Shown here one piece after another: positions 37,803-49,599 of a stretch of DNA of 64,000 nt. The number at the start of each line of letters is the position of its first letter. The first letter of the stretch is position 1. Origin of the DNA: Dermanyssus gallinae (lineage: Eukaryota > Arthropoda > Arachnida > Mesostigmata > Dermanyssidae); assembly GCA_003439945.1 (NCBI GenBank), contig QVRM01002203.1, positions 186,001 to 250,000 on the forward strand, written 5' to 3'. The translations under genes were made by a program, and so were the position numbers. The notes under the pieces were generated by a model, which searched no databases, had not been told where the DNA came from, and was given only the letters and a program-made list of their open reading frames with translations.

Positions 37803-39869
37803 TCCACGGTATAATACAACACAGGTCTGCTCTTACCGCCATATAAACAAATAACCCTTTTCCAACAGCTTTCACCCTCCCCCGGGGCAGCGCAGTACGC
37901 CGCATGCAACTTTCCGAATGGATTTATGGATCAACCCAATAATTTAAATTAGGTAGGCATAGGTACATATACACTTACAAATCTCACTAAGCTATACTTA
38001 ACTTACTCTGAGTTTATTGCTGATTGCGGACATTTTGTTGAAGATTATTCTGTCTAGCCCAAACAGTGACTCACTTAACTTTCGTTGTATATACCAGAAA
38101 GGTGCCTTTTTGATTTGATAAAATCGATCTTAAGTTGTTGCTGACAAGATGCAAATGCTCCAGGTCCTTCCACAGGCTTATAGGAATGTATGATGAAGTT
38201 AAAGGAGAAGGCCCCTCCCAGTCAGTGGATGTTATTATCTATCTGGCGACAATATCTGCTATTGCTTTCCCTGCCATCGTGTAAGAGGAGGCTTACCGCG
38301 CCACCCCGACTGCAGGTTGCAATTTTATAGGCGACTGTGTCGGGTTCTCTTAATATGCCAAACATGCACATGTCCACTGTCATCTACCATTGACCGAGGC
38401 CAGCTACGCGCGAACCCCAAGCTACCTGCTGCAGAGGATTAAGTTGACCCCCGTCATACTGTGCGATATTTACGGATATGTTCAGACGGGAACGCGGGCG
38501 CATGCCGTGACTAGATGTTTTCTAGGTAGAATCTCACAGCGTACGTTTGTAACTAGCTGGGTGGCGGCTGCCCTCCAGGCCGGTCTTGTGAGACATTAAT
38601 TCACGTATGTCCATGTCTTCGGCGGGTCCAGGCTTCGATATGCGAAGGGGCTTCCGATCGTTTGACTTGAGCTAGTGACGCAGTCCGGCAAGCCAATGTT
38701 GCTCAAAGTGCGTGGAGCTGGAGAATAATCGCCGGCAGCGATTTTGTCGCCCGGAGTCACCTTAATAAAACCCAGCAGAACTTACCTGCTCGGGACGCAT
38801 CCACAGACTAAGGAGAGAGTTGAAGCATGCGCGGTTGCCCCTGACCAGCTGCGTCTCGCCGGGTAGGCGGTGGAGGCACTTGGCTCCCGGCAGTCAGGAA
38901 CCACAGACGCGCTTCCGCGTCGCTCATCGGGCTCTGCGCGACAATTACGGGTGCCAAAACGCACAGAACACACCTAGCACGGAGGTCACAAGGAGCAAAG
39001 TCATCCGTTTACGGCGACAGTTTTTCACAGACAAAGATTTGACTTGACAGCATCTACAGCGCCCCATTATGTGGAGACCTGGTCTTCGCGCAGCCCAGCG
39101 GTTAGCTCTGACGTCCTCCTGGTTCTTGAAGGCGGAACCTTGACTTTGCTTGCGGAAGATCGGAGATTTAAAACTGAACGCACGCCCGCAAGCCGCCTTT
39201 CGGGAGTGTGCCGTACCCCTCGCCAGAAACAACCGCAAGCGCTAGACCCGCAGGCTTGTATATGATCTACACCAATGGTACGACGAGCTTCACATGTTTG
39301 TCAACTAAGGTCTTCACCGCGTCGATGACGCAGTAGCTGGAGGGAACGTTCTAATAACATGTTGCGAATCGCCGGTGTTTGCACTTGCCGGCCGCCGATA
39401 GTTGGTAGAGTTCCCCGATGCCTTGTCCCAGAAAGTAGCTGATAAAGACTACTAGCTTATATGGAGGGAGACGACACGATTAGAACGTACCCGAAGAGCT
39501 CGAAATAGAAGTCAAGAGGAGTGGCGGACGGAGGATTTACTAAAAGATGAGATGTAACCGGGGCCCTTGCAGGATCTTGACGCACCCCCGTCCTGAAACA
39601 AACCTACATCTCATAAGAGACTTCATCCTCACACAAGAAACTAAGCGTCGCTAGTTCGGCCTTTGCGTAATGCATTTTCCAAAACCCCAAAAAAATGCTA
39701 CGTTCAATAGCTTCTTGATATCACCCTAGTTTTGCACTAGCACACAAAATGATTGGCAAAAGGAAGTATATATATATAGAGAAATATTTCCATTATTTCG
39801 CGCCCTAAAATAAAGAATACAGAACAGTGAATTTAAGGCATACAGATATCGGACTAAGTAAAATGCTTG

Positions 39870-40130
39870 TTTACTTAGCCTTTCGCTCACCCTCTACTAT
39901 GACACTTCCATTTGTTCAAATCACGTTCGCTCTACTGTATTTTTAATATTATCCTTTCTGTGAATTTCCCGTACCCAATTGAAGATACAATAAGCAACAA
40001 AACGCATAGAATAGGCTCTCCTCAGTGCCGGGTACGCTAAAAACAAATAGACTTCCCACGGCGCCCCTCCATAAAACTGGTATGCATTTCTATCAGTTCT
40101 CCTCCATGAACCTTTGGAACCAACGCATTA
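39870..40130 (-). other. Exon-like segment, copy 2 of 7.0 kb
   Basis: Counterpart of 6,915-7,110. After an acceptor-like taccag, the minus strand reads FYGGAPWEVYLFLAYPALRR, then AYSMRFVAYCIFNWVREIHR, before a stop. No family recognised. The 5-nt indel between copies argues against shared coding function. Confidence 0.25.
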
Positions 40131-40394
40131 TGATATTTACATTCGGTACAATGTGGAAGAGACGGTATTAAGCAACAGATGGACTTAGCTTTTTCGAACA
40201 TATAAAATAGAAGTCTTCCGTTTCCTTCAAAAATAACATTTGATAGAGATGCAAGAAGACTTTTTCTTCGGCAGCGTTAATTAAGTATAATCATAGAAAT
40301 CTTACAGGTAACCGCTGCGTAGATAGTGTGAAGCAGGTCAGGGGCATTAGCCCGTCTCGTTTATTAGTAAGTTAAAGAAAATTAATTATTTCAG

Positions 40395-40709
40395 TCAGGC
40401 ATTTTTCTTACGACGTGGTGCGCTTTGTATATATATATACATATATATATATTTATATATGATAACTCTTATCAACCGTAAGCTCTCGTCTATGTCGCTG
40501 TTGCCCCGAATTACCGGCGTTGCAGCGAGATATCGTCGAAGCGCGAGATGAAACATCGGAGTAACCATCGTTGGTACTACCTCCAGATGTATAGCGCGAC
40601 TACTTGCGTAGGTGAACAACGCAACGTAGCACTTGATGTCAACGCCATTCATTTTAACAAAAAAGGAGCCACTTAAGTCCAGGCTAGACGTATAAAACGG
40701 CGTTATCAT
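40395..40709 (-). pseudogene. BEL/Pao integrase core
   Basis: The frame has YTSSLDLSGSFFVKMNGVDI, then KCYVALFTYASSRAIHLEVV, matching the Pao integrase start (vGvDf.GPl.vk......k.yi.lFtC..tRAihLElv). The first catalytic Asp is plausibly kept (SLDLSG). The sequence then runs into TA-rich DNA, so the other catalytic residues are lost. Confidence 0.8.
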
Positions 40710-40770
40710 CTCGGCTCTCTGCGGTGGAAGCGGCGCGCTTTCCTCGTCGGCAGCAGGTCCGTGAAGGCGT

Positions 40771-41322
40771 CTACAGGTTGCTATACTTGCTCAATATGGC
40801 CTTGATGTCCTGACGGCCCCGCGTGATCCAGAATCGTCGTCTAAGCATAGACAGTACAGTCGCCACACAGAAATGTGCGTTAACGCGGTAAGTCTTGACT
40901 ATCTGAAGATGCGCGAGACGCGACTCAACAGGTATAACGACTGGATGTTTTTCACCATTCGTTAGACGTCGTGCTTGAGTTAATCTGGTCCTTACGCGAA
41001 AAAACATCATCATCAAAAATAGTCGATAGTACGACAGTTTCGACCTTGTTGACACGCGATGTCCGGCCAGTACACATGCAACCTCATCCCCCAAGTACTC
41101 CTGTTGACACCAGCGGAGCAGTAGGAGCCCTGCAGAGCGATCGACGGTAGCAGAATTTTGTTGAAAGCGGCGGAATTTTTTGTTAACGAACGCAATGACG
41201 TAGCTTACGACACGAACAGCCTTGTCAAGGCTGCTGAATTTGTTGAGGTCGAGAATAGTTGTGTTTATGGTCTGAGCGACCCGGACGGCGATGACTTTAA
41301 CATCATCTAACACCGGGTCCAA
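40771..41322 (-). pseudogene. BEL/Pao RNase H-integrase linker and zinc domain
   Basis: A 183-residue frame: TINTTILDLNKFSSLDKAVR, then VVSYVIAFVNKKFR, then HPVVIPVESRLAHLQIVKTY and ATVLSMLRRRFWITRGRQDI. This is the Pao pattern 'i.d..ryss...l.rv.a.v.rf......L.......a...li...H.......t...lr..yWi..gr..v+'. The frame is open, but its neighbours are broken. Confidence 0.8.
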
Positions 41323-41481
41323 AGACGGGTCGCTGAAATCGGACTTGCATGCTGGAGAGGTGACGCCGCTATCGCTAAGCCAAATCGGACTCGACCACCA
41401 TTCCTTATTGTCTCGGAGACTATCAGCAGTGAGACTTCAAGTCGCAAAATTTGCGAAGTTTTGCGTCCCGGGGACGAAATA

Positions 41482-41769
41482 CTACTCGGAGGGGGCTGAA
41501 TGTTCCTGTACTTCGGTAACCCCGTTGGCCGCAAACATCCTCCAGCGATTGGCATTTGCTGCTGTTACCCAGTGGTAGGTGACCATCGAGTTGGTGTAGA
41601 GTGCGACGCGAGCAAAGTGGAGGGCCAACTTGTCGTTAAGAAATTGGCGAAGTCGTGAGGCCACGAGGGCAGCCATCAACTCCAGCCTGGGCAGAGTCTG
41701 TCTTATTAGAGAAGCCAAACGCGACTTTGCGATCAGGCGAACCACGTCGGCTGAGCCGTCGATGTACAA
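41482..41769 (-). pseudogene. BEL/Pao RNase H region
   Basis: Counterpart of 8,547-8,873: YIDGSADVVRLIAKSRLASL, RQTLPRLELMAALVASRLRQ and NANRWRMFAANGVTEVQEHS. The acidic residue of the YTDS motif in copy 1 is Asn here (LYTNSMVTYHW), so this copy lost a probable catalytic residue. Confidence 0.78.
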
Positions 41770-42289
41770 CGTCCGAATGTAAGCAGCGGCAGAATATGCC
41801 TTTTCAGATGCATCAGCGAAAACTTGGCACTTCCGGCACTAGTCCTCAGGCTGCACCCCATGCCACGCGACCCGTCTGATGGGAACGAATTATTCTGTCA
41901 TTTAGGCCCTTCCATAGGAACCGGAATAACCTCATGTCTACAGACACGAGCTCAATCTGCATATATCAGCCTGTAAGTCGTGAACATCTTTGGCATATCC
42001 GTTGCGGGGGAAGGCCATAAGCTTATCGTTATGTTTTTGGTTATTATCAGGGTCACGCCTCAGCTTTATGAGCGTAGTTTTAGGTCGTCGCAACGCGGTT
42101 TTCTTGCTATTGGCTGTTCGCGATGCTATCCTTGTTCGGAATAGTTACCGTATAGCGGCCGTCCTAATTCTGTATTTTTGCTTCGAAAAACCTTTGCGCG
42201 GTCTCTTCTTTCTTGGTTAACGGGTTTCTATATATGGCTCTATTCCTTGTCAAGCGACTACAGTTTTTCGATGTCGCTAACAGACGCGG

Positions 42290-42964
42290 CCAGGGTGCAG
42301 GCATTTACTCGCGTTTCCACGGGGCCACTAATAAGCCAATTAAGTCGTGAACGCTTGGCAAATACAGCCCGGAAAACAGCGGCACCGTCCCTTCTCGGTA
42401 AACAACCCTAAATAACTAATTCATACCAACGAGTATGCACGGTGGTTCGGGGTCGCGCTCGAGCAGGCAGCGATCAGCAAGCTGGTGGTTCTTGCCAAAG
42501 CAGAGCCTCGCGCAGTTCATAAGATGACGGAATTCGAGAATCACGCGTACATCAAGAAACTCATGTACGACCATCTAAATCGTTTGGCTGTCATTTGTGC
42601 TTGAAGACGCAGCCGGTGCTGAAAGGAGTCGACCACCCTCTCATCCCCACCGAATCCTTGGATAGATACTCAAGTCTTCTGCTGTGGCCGAACGCTACAC
42701 ATCTGCACTGCCAGTTTCGACGATGCGAATGTTACCAAGCTACCCATATTCAGAGACAAGCAGATCAATTTTCTGTCCTCGGAGTTTATGAGATACGCGG
42801 AAGCCATGCGGATAATAGTGCCTGCCAATAGGCCGCAGTCCGCCAAAACCGCGACTGGGACCTTTCAGCAACCTCTTTGTGCATAGACGATAAATGCCAA
42901 GACTTGCAACCTCACACTCTGTGGTCTGCGCGGAAGCACCTATAGCAGCGTTTGTTTTCAGCAA
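42290..42964 (-). pseudogene. BEL/Pao protease region
   Basis: Counterpart of 9,092-9,740, more decayed. Both flanking blocks align at the DNA level (cgtttccacggggccactaa and cgcggaagcaccta), but no single frame spans it. Confidence 0.6.
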
Positions 42965-43656
42965 AGATTTTACGCCGGTTGTTCATACTGAGGGGCGCTG
43001 TACAGCAGGAAATTGAACAATCAGGAGATTTGCAGAAGAAGCAATCTCAATGTGCTCGCTGTTCTTGATGTGTGAGGTGACTGATGCTGCTGTTGTTGAT
43101 TGTACCTGCTGTGGCTTCTGCGTTGCTCGTTGTTGTTGATGCTGTTGGCCATCAACACTGTTGACCATAGTTCGTTTGAAGTCTGATTTCCTCTTCGTGT
43201 TGTGTCGCTGACTGCTGCGTTCCCTTCAGAGCATCTGGGGTCAGAAGGAGTGCCATGTACTCCTTATGGTCAGCGAACCGCCAAAGGAACGCCAATAACT
43301 TATCGACATTTTCAACAGCGGCAGCCTGAACACTGGTCTGATGGCTATTAATGGAGTCGTCCATACCTTCTACATTATCTGTGGACCGGCCGTTTCGGTG
43401 GCGTTCACTGCAGCCGAATAATAGGTCAAAACGAATGGCAGCACGTAATACAGGCCGAAATGCAAATGCAAACATCTCAATCAGCAGCTAACGTCTCAAT
43501 CTTCGCGGTCACAATATTGAGCAGCTAGCGTAATCCACAAACATCGCTCGGGATTGTCACCACACGACGAATGTTCGTTATGTGGTGAAACTGTCGTTCA
43601 CGAACAACGTCGACCCGACCACAGTTCTCCCTCAGCTATTGATATTGGCGACAGTG

Positions 43657-43839
43657 TTAACTGTTGTTACAAATTTTGAGCGAAGCCACAAGCTCCTTCA
43701 GTTCGCCTGTCAGGTGTTTCAAAAGGCATATTAGCTTGTTTGTTGGAGTTGCGTCAGACCGGCGAGCAATCCAATTTTCAAATTCGCCAATGAACAAGTG
43801 ATATTTTAGTACATTGCCACTAAAGATCTCAGTCGTCAA
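43657..43839 (-). pseudogene. BEL/Pao gag fragment
   Basis: The frame reads FSGNVLKYHLFIGEFENWIA, then TPTNKLICLLKHLTGELKEL, matching the Pao gag domain ('F.Gd...y..F...Fe..i....+.s...K+..L...L.G.a...v'). 60 residues remain. Confidence 0.75.
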
Positions 43840-44059
43840 GCCGAATTGAAATTAGTCTTGCTTTGGGAGCTGCCAACGCAGCCGGATTCACCGGCGGCAA
43901 CGAAGTAGAAGGCACTCCTGTGCTGCAGCCACCAACCAGCCGAGTCAAGATGGCGAGTGTCACTTTACTTGACACTGTAAGCTTCTTCCTCCTCTAGCAT
44001 TACATCAGATAACATTCTATTCACGTATTCGTTGTTGACGTTGTTTACACCAAGTTTAA

Positions 44060-45053
44060 ACCCTCCCGAAACGTTCCTTGGCTTCACTCACATAGCCTAC
44101 AGGGCGCAACAGATCAACTAAATGAATTCGAGAATTAAGTCGTAGCGGTCGGCTTAGCATGTGTAGACGCTAAAACAAGTTGTCCCAGATTATATATCGT
44201 GTGTATAACAGTCCAGTGTATAACATCGGTTGGTGTTTTGTGAGGTTAATTTTGATTAATCAATAACAATTGATGCGACGGAGGCAAATAGTGAAATCTA
44301 GCGCCCTGGTTGGTCTGTAAGCAAAAAATGGTTTATTTTCGCACTGAGCGGTATGCCCGTTTCCCAAAACGATTGATCGAAAGGCAAAACACGACTATAG
44401 GGCAACTTAAAAACTGTCAACATGAAGATAGCTACCTTGACACGGGCAGCTAACTTTGAATATCTTTCCCTGGCGTACATTCAGGATACTGCTGAAGCCA
44501 TGACTACGGGCGGTGTTTATTACGGTAAGGCGGGAGAAAGTAACGGGACAACAGGAAGAACGGCATAGGTTTGAGCCAAGGGTACGGTACCCGCCAAATG
44601 CAACCCTTAAGGAAAAAAGATTGCAGGATAGCAGCGGAGAGTGGAGCTAGGGAGGGCGTCTAATTTGATTTGAAAGTTGACCATAGGCAACCTTGCGGAT
44701 CACGAAAGATGTTAAAAAGATTAAAAAATAAATTAAAGGAGGAGAAGAGGTTAGAAGAAACGAACACCTTTTGATTTGGTAAAGGAAACATAATATGTAA
44801 AGAGGTGACGAGAGTGAACGTGAAAGACTTGGTCATGTTGAACTTGACGGGATATTTAGGGTTATAGGGGTGTGCAAGGCACCGTCCGTACAGCAGAGGA
44901 ATGCAAAGCACTGTACAGTAATGTGGATTAACAGAGGCGGTTGCAAGTAGTGGTGGGGTGAGAATAATGTGTCATGAAGACATGAACAATCATCAGTTAG
45001 ACGGGAAAATGCTAAAAAAATACGTTTCGTCAGGGTGATCGAAAGTCGTGTTT

Positions 45054-45092
<39 letters not shown>

Positions 45093-45150
45093 GATTAAAG
45101 GGAAAATATGGACATGGACAAAAAATTTGTTAAAGAGAGAACATGGTTAT
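44060..45150. other. Sequence absent from copy 1, unassigned
   Basis: About 1.1 kb between shared flanks replaces the LTR-like part of copy 1. It includes a (TA)n tract at 45,056-45,090. I recognise no gene. Confidence 0.5.
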
Positions 45151-45474
45151 AGATAAGGATAGGCGGGGAATGGCTACTATTAAATTAAAAGTGGATAGAC
45201 AAGCAGATGTGACCGCATAAAATAAATGGAACTAAAGCTGTACAGGCGTCGATAACGATTATTTTAGAAATAGGCCCATAACTATTACACTAATTAGATA
45301 TCGCTTCTTTATGCAAATTGTGAGAAAAGTTATTTGATAACATGGAACTGGGGGCGGTACGTTGATGAGAGAAAAATATTTATTAGAATTCCTTTCATGT
45401 TATTTCCAGATGAAATGATGGTTTTAGAAAATGATGTAGGGGAAGTTCAGGAATGCTTGATGTGGGGAGGCAGC

Positions 45475-45476
<2 letters not shown>

Positions 45477-45507
<31 letters not shown>
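45477..45507. repeat. (TA)n microsatellite
   Basis: Shorter counterpart of the tract at 11,258-11,311. Confidence 0.95.
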
Positions 45508-45509
<2 letters not shown>

Positions 45510-45849
45510 CTGCACAACACATATAGCACTTTCCTTTTAAGCTCATTAAAATATTTAAATATTAAGGCAGGCATTTATTGTACTTGTAAAAGGTCCAGAC
45601 GTTCAAAGAAGAAGGCCACAGAGGAGAACAGATGTCGCGAGCGAGTAAAGACAGATAGCCAACGTGGACCATCCGACAATGTTGCATTGCTTTAATAGGT
45701 ACAGGAGTCTGTCTCTGTCTGACGGTAAATTCGCCTAAAAGCATCCGCAATAAACATGCAGCTACATTTATTAATTATAGTTCCCGATAATAGCAAGCAT
45801 TGCTTAGAATATGATCAAAATAGTCGTTTAACTTCCTGAGAAGTAGATG

Positions 45850-46080
45850 AGGACTTACTAGTTAGTGATATGCTATAGTTAGACATATGCCAACTTAAGC
45901 ATTAAGGGGACCGCAATCCTTTTATTGGCCCACCTATGAGCATTGTATGCACTAAATAAGCCCGTTTCTTTAAACGAGGCCTCATAGCACATGTGCAGGC
46001 TAATCCAGCTGGGAGTTGCAACGCGAGAAGTACACAAAAGTCCGATCCGCTGGAGAACCTGATATTAGCACGACAACATC
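45850..46080 (-). other. Exon-like segment, copy 2 of 11.7 kb
   Basis: Counterpart of 11,650-11,885 with the same acceptor-like aatatcag and donor-like ctagtaagtcc. The frame SDFCVLLALQLPAGLACTCA is shared but ends early here. Confidence 0.25.
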
Positions 46081-46589
46081 TTGGCTGTACACATGCATTT
46101 ACTCTCCACATTTTCATTCTAATTACTTTGTAACCACGAACGAATCCATTATCAATTTGAAAACAAAAATGATTTTACGAGTAAGCAGACCTCTGAAATT
46201 CTCTGAGTATTTGCATTTTGCGATTCAACGCTGTATGACCGAGTTATCATCCAAGCTTGACGTTAGGTCAAGTTTATTTATTGAACCAATCACTCTTATT
46301 CGAATAAAAAACAATCCATGGTTATTCACATCGGCATAGCAAATAGACATTTTAAAGTTTACTGTCACTCTTTAATTTTCGGCAGCCCGATTAAGATTAA
46401 AAAAACATTTCTAGACGCACTGAAGCAAGAAAGGAACGGCGGATGCCAAACTGGACCCCTCTGAGACTGCATGTAAAAGGCCACGCTTCTGCCTGTGACA
46501 GTTGCACAACCTCAAAATGGAATGACCGACCGTTAGTATTCAGTTAACTCGTAGGGTCGATCGAAGCCAAATAGTACGGAAGGATTTAA

Positions 46590-46655
46590 ATTCTCATTTT
46601 CGTTACACGTGTCAAACGTACAAATACGTTTGACACGTGTAACGAAAATGAGAAT
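46590..46655. repeat. Perfect 31-bp hairpin, 4-nt loop
   Basis: Arms 46,590-46,620 and 46,625-46,655 are exactly complementary (cores cgttacacgtgtcaaacgta and tacgtttgacacgtgtaacg), with loop caaa. It lies about 220 bp outside the end of the segmental duplication. Confidence 0.97.
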
Positions 46656-47580
46656 ATTGTCCCGGAAATCGCCGTAGTCAGAGTGCTAAGAACGGGCCGG
46701 AAATTGAGATGCAGGCAAACCCAAGAGTTGAAAATTACCCAGGCCACGAGAGTGTTCCGGCAGTACCCCAGATATTTTAAAACTGTTCATTTAAATGATA
46801 GTAATTGCCTTAAATCGGCAGCCTGACAAAGACCCGAGTCTATGTTTTGTTTCAAAGGGGCATGTTGACTTATTTGTATTCTCAGTATGCTAGAGTGTGC
46901 CGAGTCGACTATAGAAACCGCTTATGGGCCTTTGCGGAGCAACAGATTTCTCTCAGAGACCAAAGACGGGTTCTCTAACCCAGGGTTAGCCCAGTTCATT
47001 AATGTGTCCCGAATAGGTGCTGCTTTTCCTCCTTGGGTCTCGAGCGACAGCCTCTAACGGAAAATTCTTTCGAGTTTTAAGTCGAAAAGTTGAGGCTTCT
47101 ACCGAAGAGCTGAATTCGCTTGAATGTTAGGAAGCCTCTGCAGCTCCTATAGTTTCAAACGCTAACGGACAAACTTTGTGCGGATAATCAACGCTAGTGC
47201 ATTTGTTTACCTCAGATAACCTGGAGTCATGACCTGCTCGGTCCGCACCTCCACCGACCATCGAAGAGGCTAATGAGTCTGTTATAGTTGGGTCTCAAAC
47301 GAACACGCAGCTACGCTTAAAAGTGTCAGCGTTAGACCGTCAGGTCTTTTTCATCATCCCTGGACAGACCCGGGGGTTCCAGAACACACAGACAGCCGAT
47401 AGATCTCAGTAAGCGGCTAAATGTGTTATAGGGAGAGCCCGTACGGTAGGCCGCAAGGGACCACCAGTCCTCTACAGTGTGCCCCGCGTCATCAGGTTCG
47501 CCTGTGGCGCAGAGAACATGTCATGCCCTGTGAATACTTGCAAGTAATATGTAAGTGTTCCCTTGAGCTTATACCAAGTT
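46656..47580 (+). other. Unassigned, possible LINE ORF1 scraps
   Basis: No gene recognised. A broken plus-strand frame with SAPPPTIEEANESVIVGSQT (about 47,245-47,300) has an ORF1-like flavour, but this is weak. Confidence 0.3.
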
Positions 47581-47589
47581 TTGAGGTAA

Positions 47590-48560
47590 TTAATTAAGCT
47601 TCTTGTCTAGGCTCCTCTGGTATCCCCAGCGCCCCATGGACCACATGCGTGCCCATGGATCCAGGAAGTGTTTCCGTCCACCTTGGGCTGGCTTCTTTCT
47701 TTGGCAAGTATGTCCCAAGAAATACGGCAGACGAGCGCCAACAGGACGTCCATCGAGACTGTCCGATACGCTCACGTGACCCGGATGGCCATCGCTCTTT
47801 GGGAGCTTCGTATCATGTACCGTGCCTTTGCGGCCCGCAGCGCCATACCAGCCCATATGGGCGTGGCACACAGAGCAATGTCCTCCGCCACGGCCGCTAA
47901 AAGCAGCCGCTTGACGTGCGTCGCGCCCCCCTCGCGAGTAAGGATGCGTGCAAGGTTGGTGGAGACCCTTGTGACCTTCTGGATGATTCTCTGGATGTGT
48001 GGCAGGCGGGTCAAGCCTGTGTCCAGCGTTACTCCTAGGTACCTTGCCTCCCGTTTGATAGTCAACCGGTGCCCTGCAAGTTCTAAGGATGCTTGCCTAG
48101 TGCGACGGCGGCCGATTGGGTAAATCGCCTAGGCCTTCCGAGGGGCCAGCTCCAGGTAGTTGTCGGTCATCCACTTCTCTATTCTGAAAAGAGCCGTGTT
48201 TGCTTGCGCCTCAAGCACCGCCTCCGTTCGCGCGGTGACCACCAGCGCCAGATCATCGGCGTAGGCGATTTTTCCCACCGAGTCGGGCATGTCGTCTAAC
48301 AGCAGGACTCCGTCGTATGCCATATTCCACAAAAATTGGCCCTAGCACAGAGTCCTGCGGAATGCCCGCCGTGACATGGTGGACCTCACCATTGGCCGAA
48401 AGCGAAAGCGCGTCCAGATACGTGAAAATAATCCGTCACATGTAGGGGGATATGCCTCTCTGTTCAAGCGTGTCCATTATTACTAGCCAACTCGCTGTAT
48501 TAAACGCGTTTTGCGCGTCAAGTAGGGCGAGTAGAACATAACTGCGACTTTTAAGTGTCC
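47590..48560 (-). pseudogene. R1-like LINE reverse transcriptase fragment
   Basis: Minus-strand frames in order: GIPQDSVLGPIFVEYGI (about 48,350), IAYADDLALVVTARTEAVLE (48,129-48,332, with the catalytic YADD), YLGVTLDTGLTRLPHIQRII and TPIWAGMALRA (47,772-48,065), and AIRVTRAYRTVSMDVLLALV (about 47,740). This is the palm-thumb series of R1/I-type LINEs. A stop after PRKA and other frame breaks make it inactive. The first catalytic region has traces up to about 48,550. Confidence 0.8.
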
Positions 48561-48974
48561 GTTGCTGTTCTGTGTTAACTACCGACAGCATCGACGGTCG
48601 ATCGGTTGTTGCGAAAGCCGTATTGGTTGTCCGACAGAGCGGCTTTCAACTTGATCTTTACGTTTAGGCGTCTTACCTGCACATTCTCGAAAAATTTGTT
48701 TATTGTGTTGAGTAGACATATCGGGCGATGGGTCGAAGATGATCGCGCTGCTGCGTTCGGTTTGTGTGTCCGTTTTTAGCGCTGTGAGTGGTTGTAGGGT
48801 TATGGGTTTAAAGTATTTGGCGTGAACGTTAATAAAGAACTTCATTCTTGGCGAATTCTCTTCTAAGCGACCGTGTCGCGTCTTCTGACCGGCCTTGCAT
48901 ATTCTTCAGATGGGGCAGAATTTTATCACGAACTTGAAGGTGTGCTTAGTTTCTGTCTAAGATGACTGGTTGTC

Positions 48975-49165
48975 TTGCAACAGCACATTTTGTGCTCCTA
49001 TGTCGGGCAAAAACACCAGTGTCACAAATTGTAGTAATTTCACTCTCACTCCGAGAGAGAGACAGAGACCATGTTCTATTGGAAAAAATATTTGCTTTAA
49101 CGAGCTCTACAATGTATGCATCGCTTTAAAAACCTTTCAGTTACCCCTCTGCCAAAGGGTGTGTA
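48975..49165 (+). repeat. Dispersed ~190-bp repeat, copy 1
   Basis: Shares caacagcaca.ttt/atgt, gctcctatgtcgggcaaaaa and attgtagtaatttcactttca-type blocks with 52,505-52,690 in the same orientation. The far ends read as ccaaagggtgtgtaaatat and caccctgtatattatac, reminiscent of the CACCCTG ends of mariner-type DNA elements. No coding. Confidence 0.75.
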
Positions 49166-49424
49166 AATATATGTGACTATTGTAAAAATGTAACATCTTG
49201 AAATGCCATGTTATTGTGAAATAACCAATACGTATGAAAATATATATGACAGCACAATACCTAAATACCAAGCACTTTTATTCTGTCAGATGACCAGTAT
49301 GACTTCTGGCGGGGCCAGTCAGCGATGCACCTCCAAAAGACTTGCGGAGGGCGGACCAGACGACTATGAAGTCTGAAGATCGGGTCGTTAATTTTCCTCA
49401 TCCTTATCGATGTGATGGCTAAGG

Positions 49425-49560
49425 ACTCCGTCCTTGGCCCGGTTTTATGCAACGTGGACGGGGTCTTCTCGCTGGATCTCCCAGATGATGTGGAGACCAG
49501 CGCGAACGCCAACGATCTTGCCCTCCTCGTCGCAGCTCAACGTGAGATAACACTGGAATT
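49425..49560 (+). pseudogene. R1-like reverse transcriptase scrap, plus strand
   Basis: The plus-strand frame SVLGPVLCNVDGVFSLDLPD, then NANDLALLVAAQRE, matches the palm of R1-like LINEs (SVLGP.LWN...DG.., then YADDLALLV.A). The catalytic YADD has become NAND. Opposite in orientation to the fragment at 47.6-48.6 kb. Confidence 0.7.
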
Positions 49561-49599
49561 AAATTATTGAGAGACATCCTGAGATTGTCTGAAAAAAAA

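Larger units (their letters stand above)
36829..39609. mobile_element. 2.8 kb composite block only in copy 2
   Basis: Copy 1 reads straight through (ccggccagattatagcagatctcataaggg near 6,628-6,652), whereas here ccggccagattatagcagat is separated from atctcataagag by about 2.78 kb. Contents: 36,850-37,220 resembling the last intron of gene B (55,215-55,630), a mariner fragment, a SINE, and about 1.8 kb of unassigned sequence with short frames at 38,390-39,265. Either an insertion here or a deletion in copy 1. Confidence 0.75.
40395..43990 (-). mobile_element. BEL/Pao retrotransposon remnant, copy 2
   Basis: The counterpart of the copy 1 remnant, with different parts preserved: gag (43,657-43,839), protease, RNase H (41,482-41,769), integrase zinc domain (40,771-41,322) and integrase core (40,395-40,709). 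The LTR-like sequence lies at 40,461-40,517. The order is right for a minus-strand Pao element. All frames are interrupted. Confidence 0.82.
32005..46372. repeat. Segmental duplication, copy 2
   Basis: Counterpart of 1-12,172 in the same orientation, about 14.4 kb. Compared with copy 1 it lacks the R2-like insertion, has an extra 2.8 kb block (36,829-39,609), retains the BEL/Pao integrase core, and differs at 44,060-45,150. It contains the intact N-terminal exon of gene A. Confidence 0.9.
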
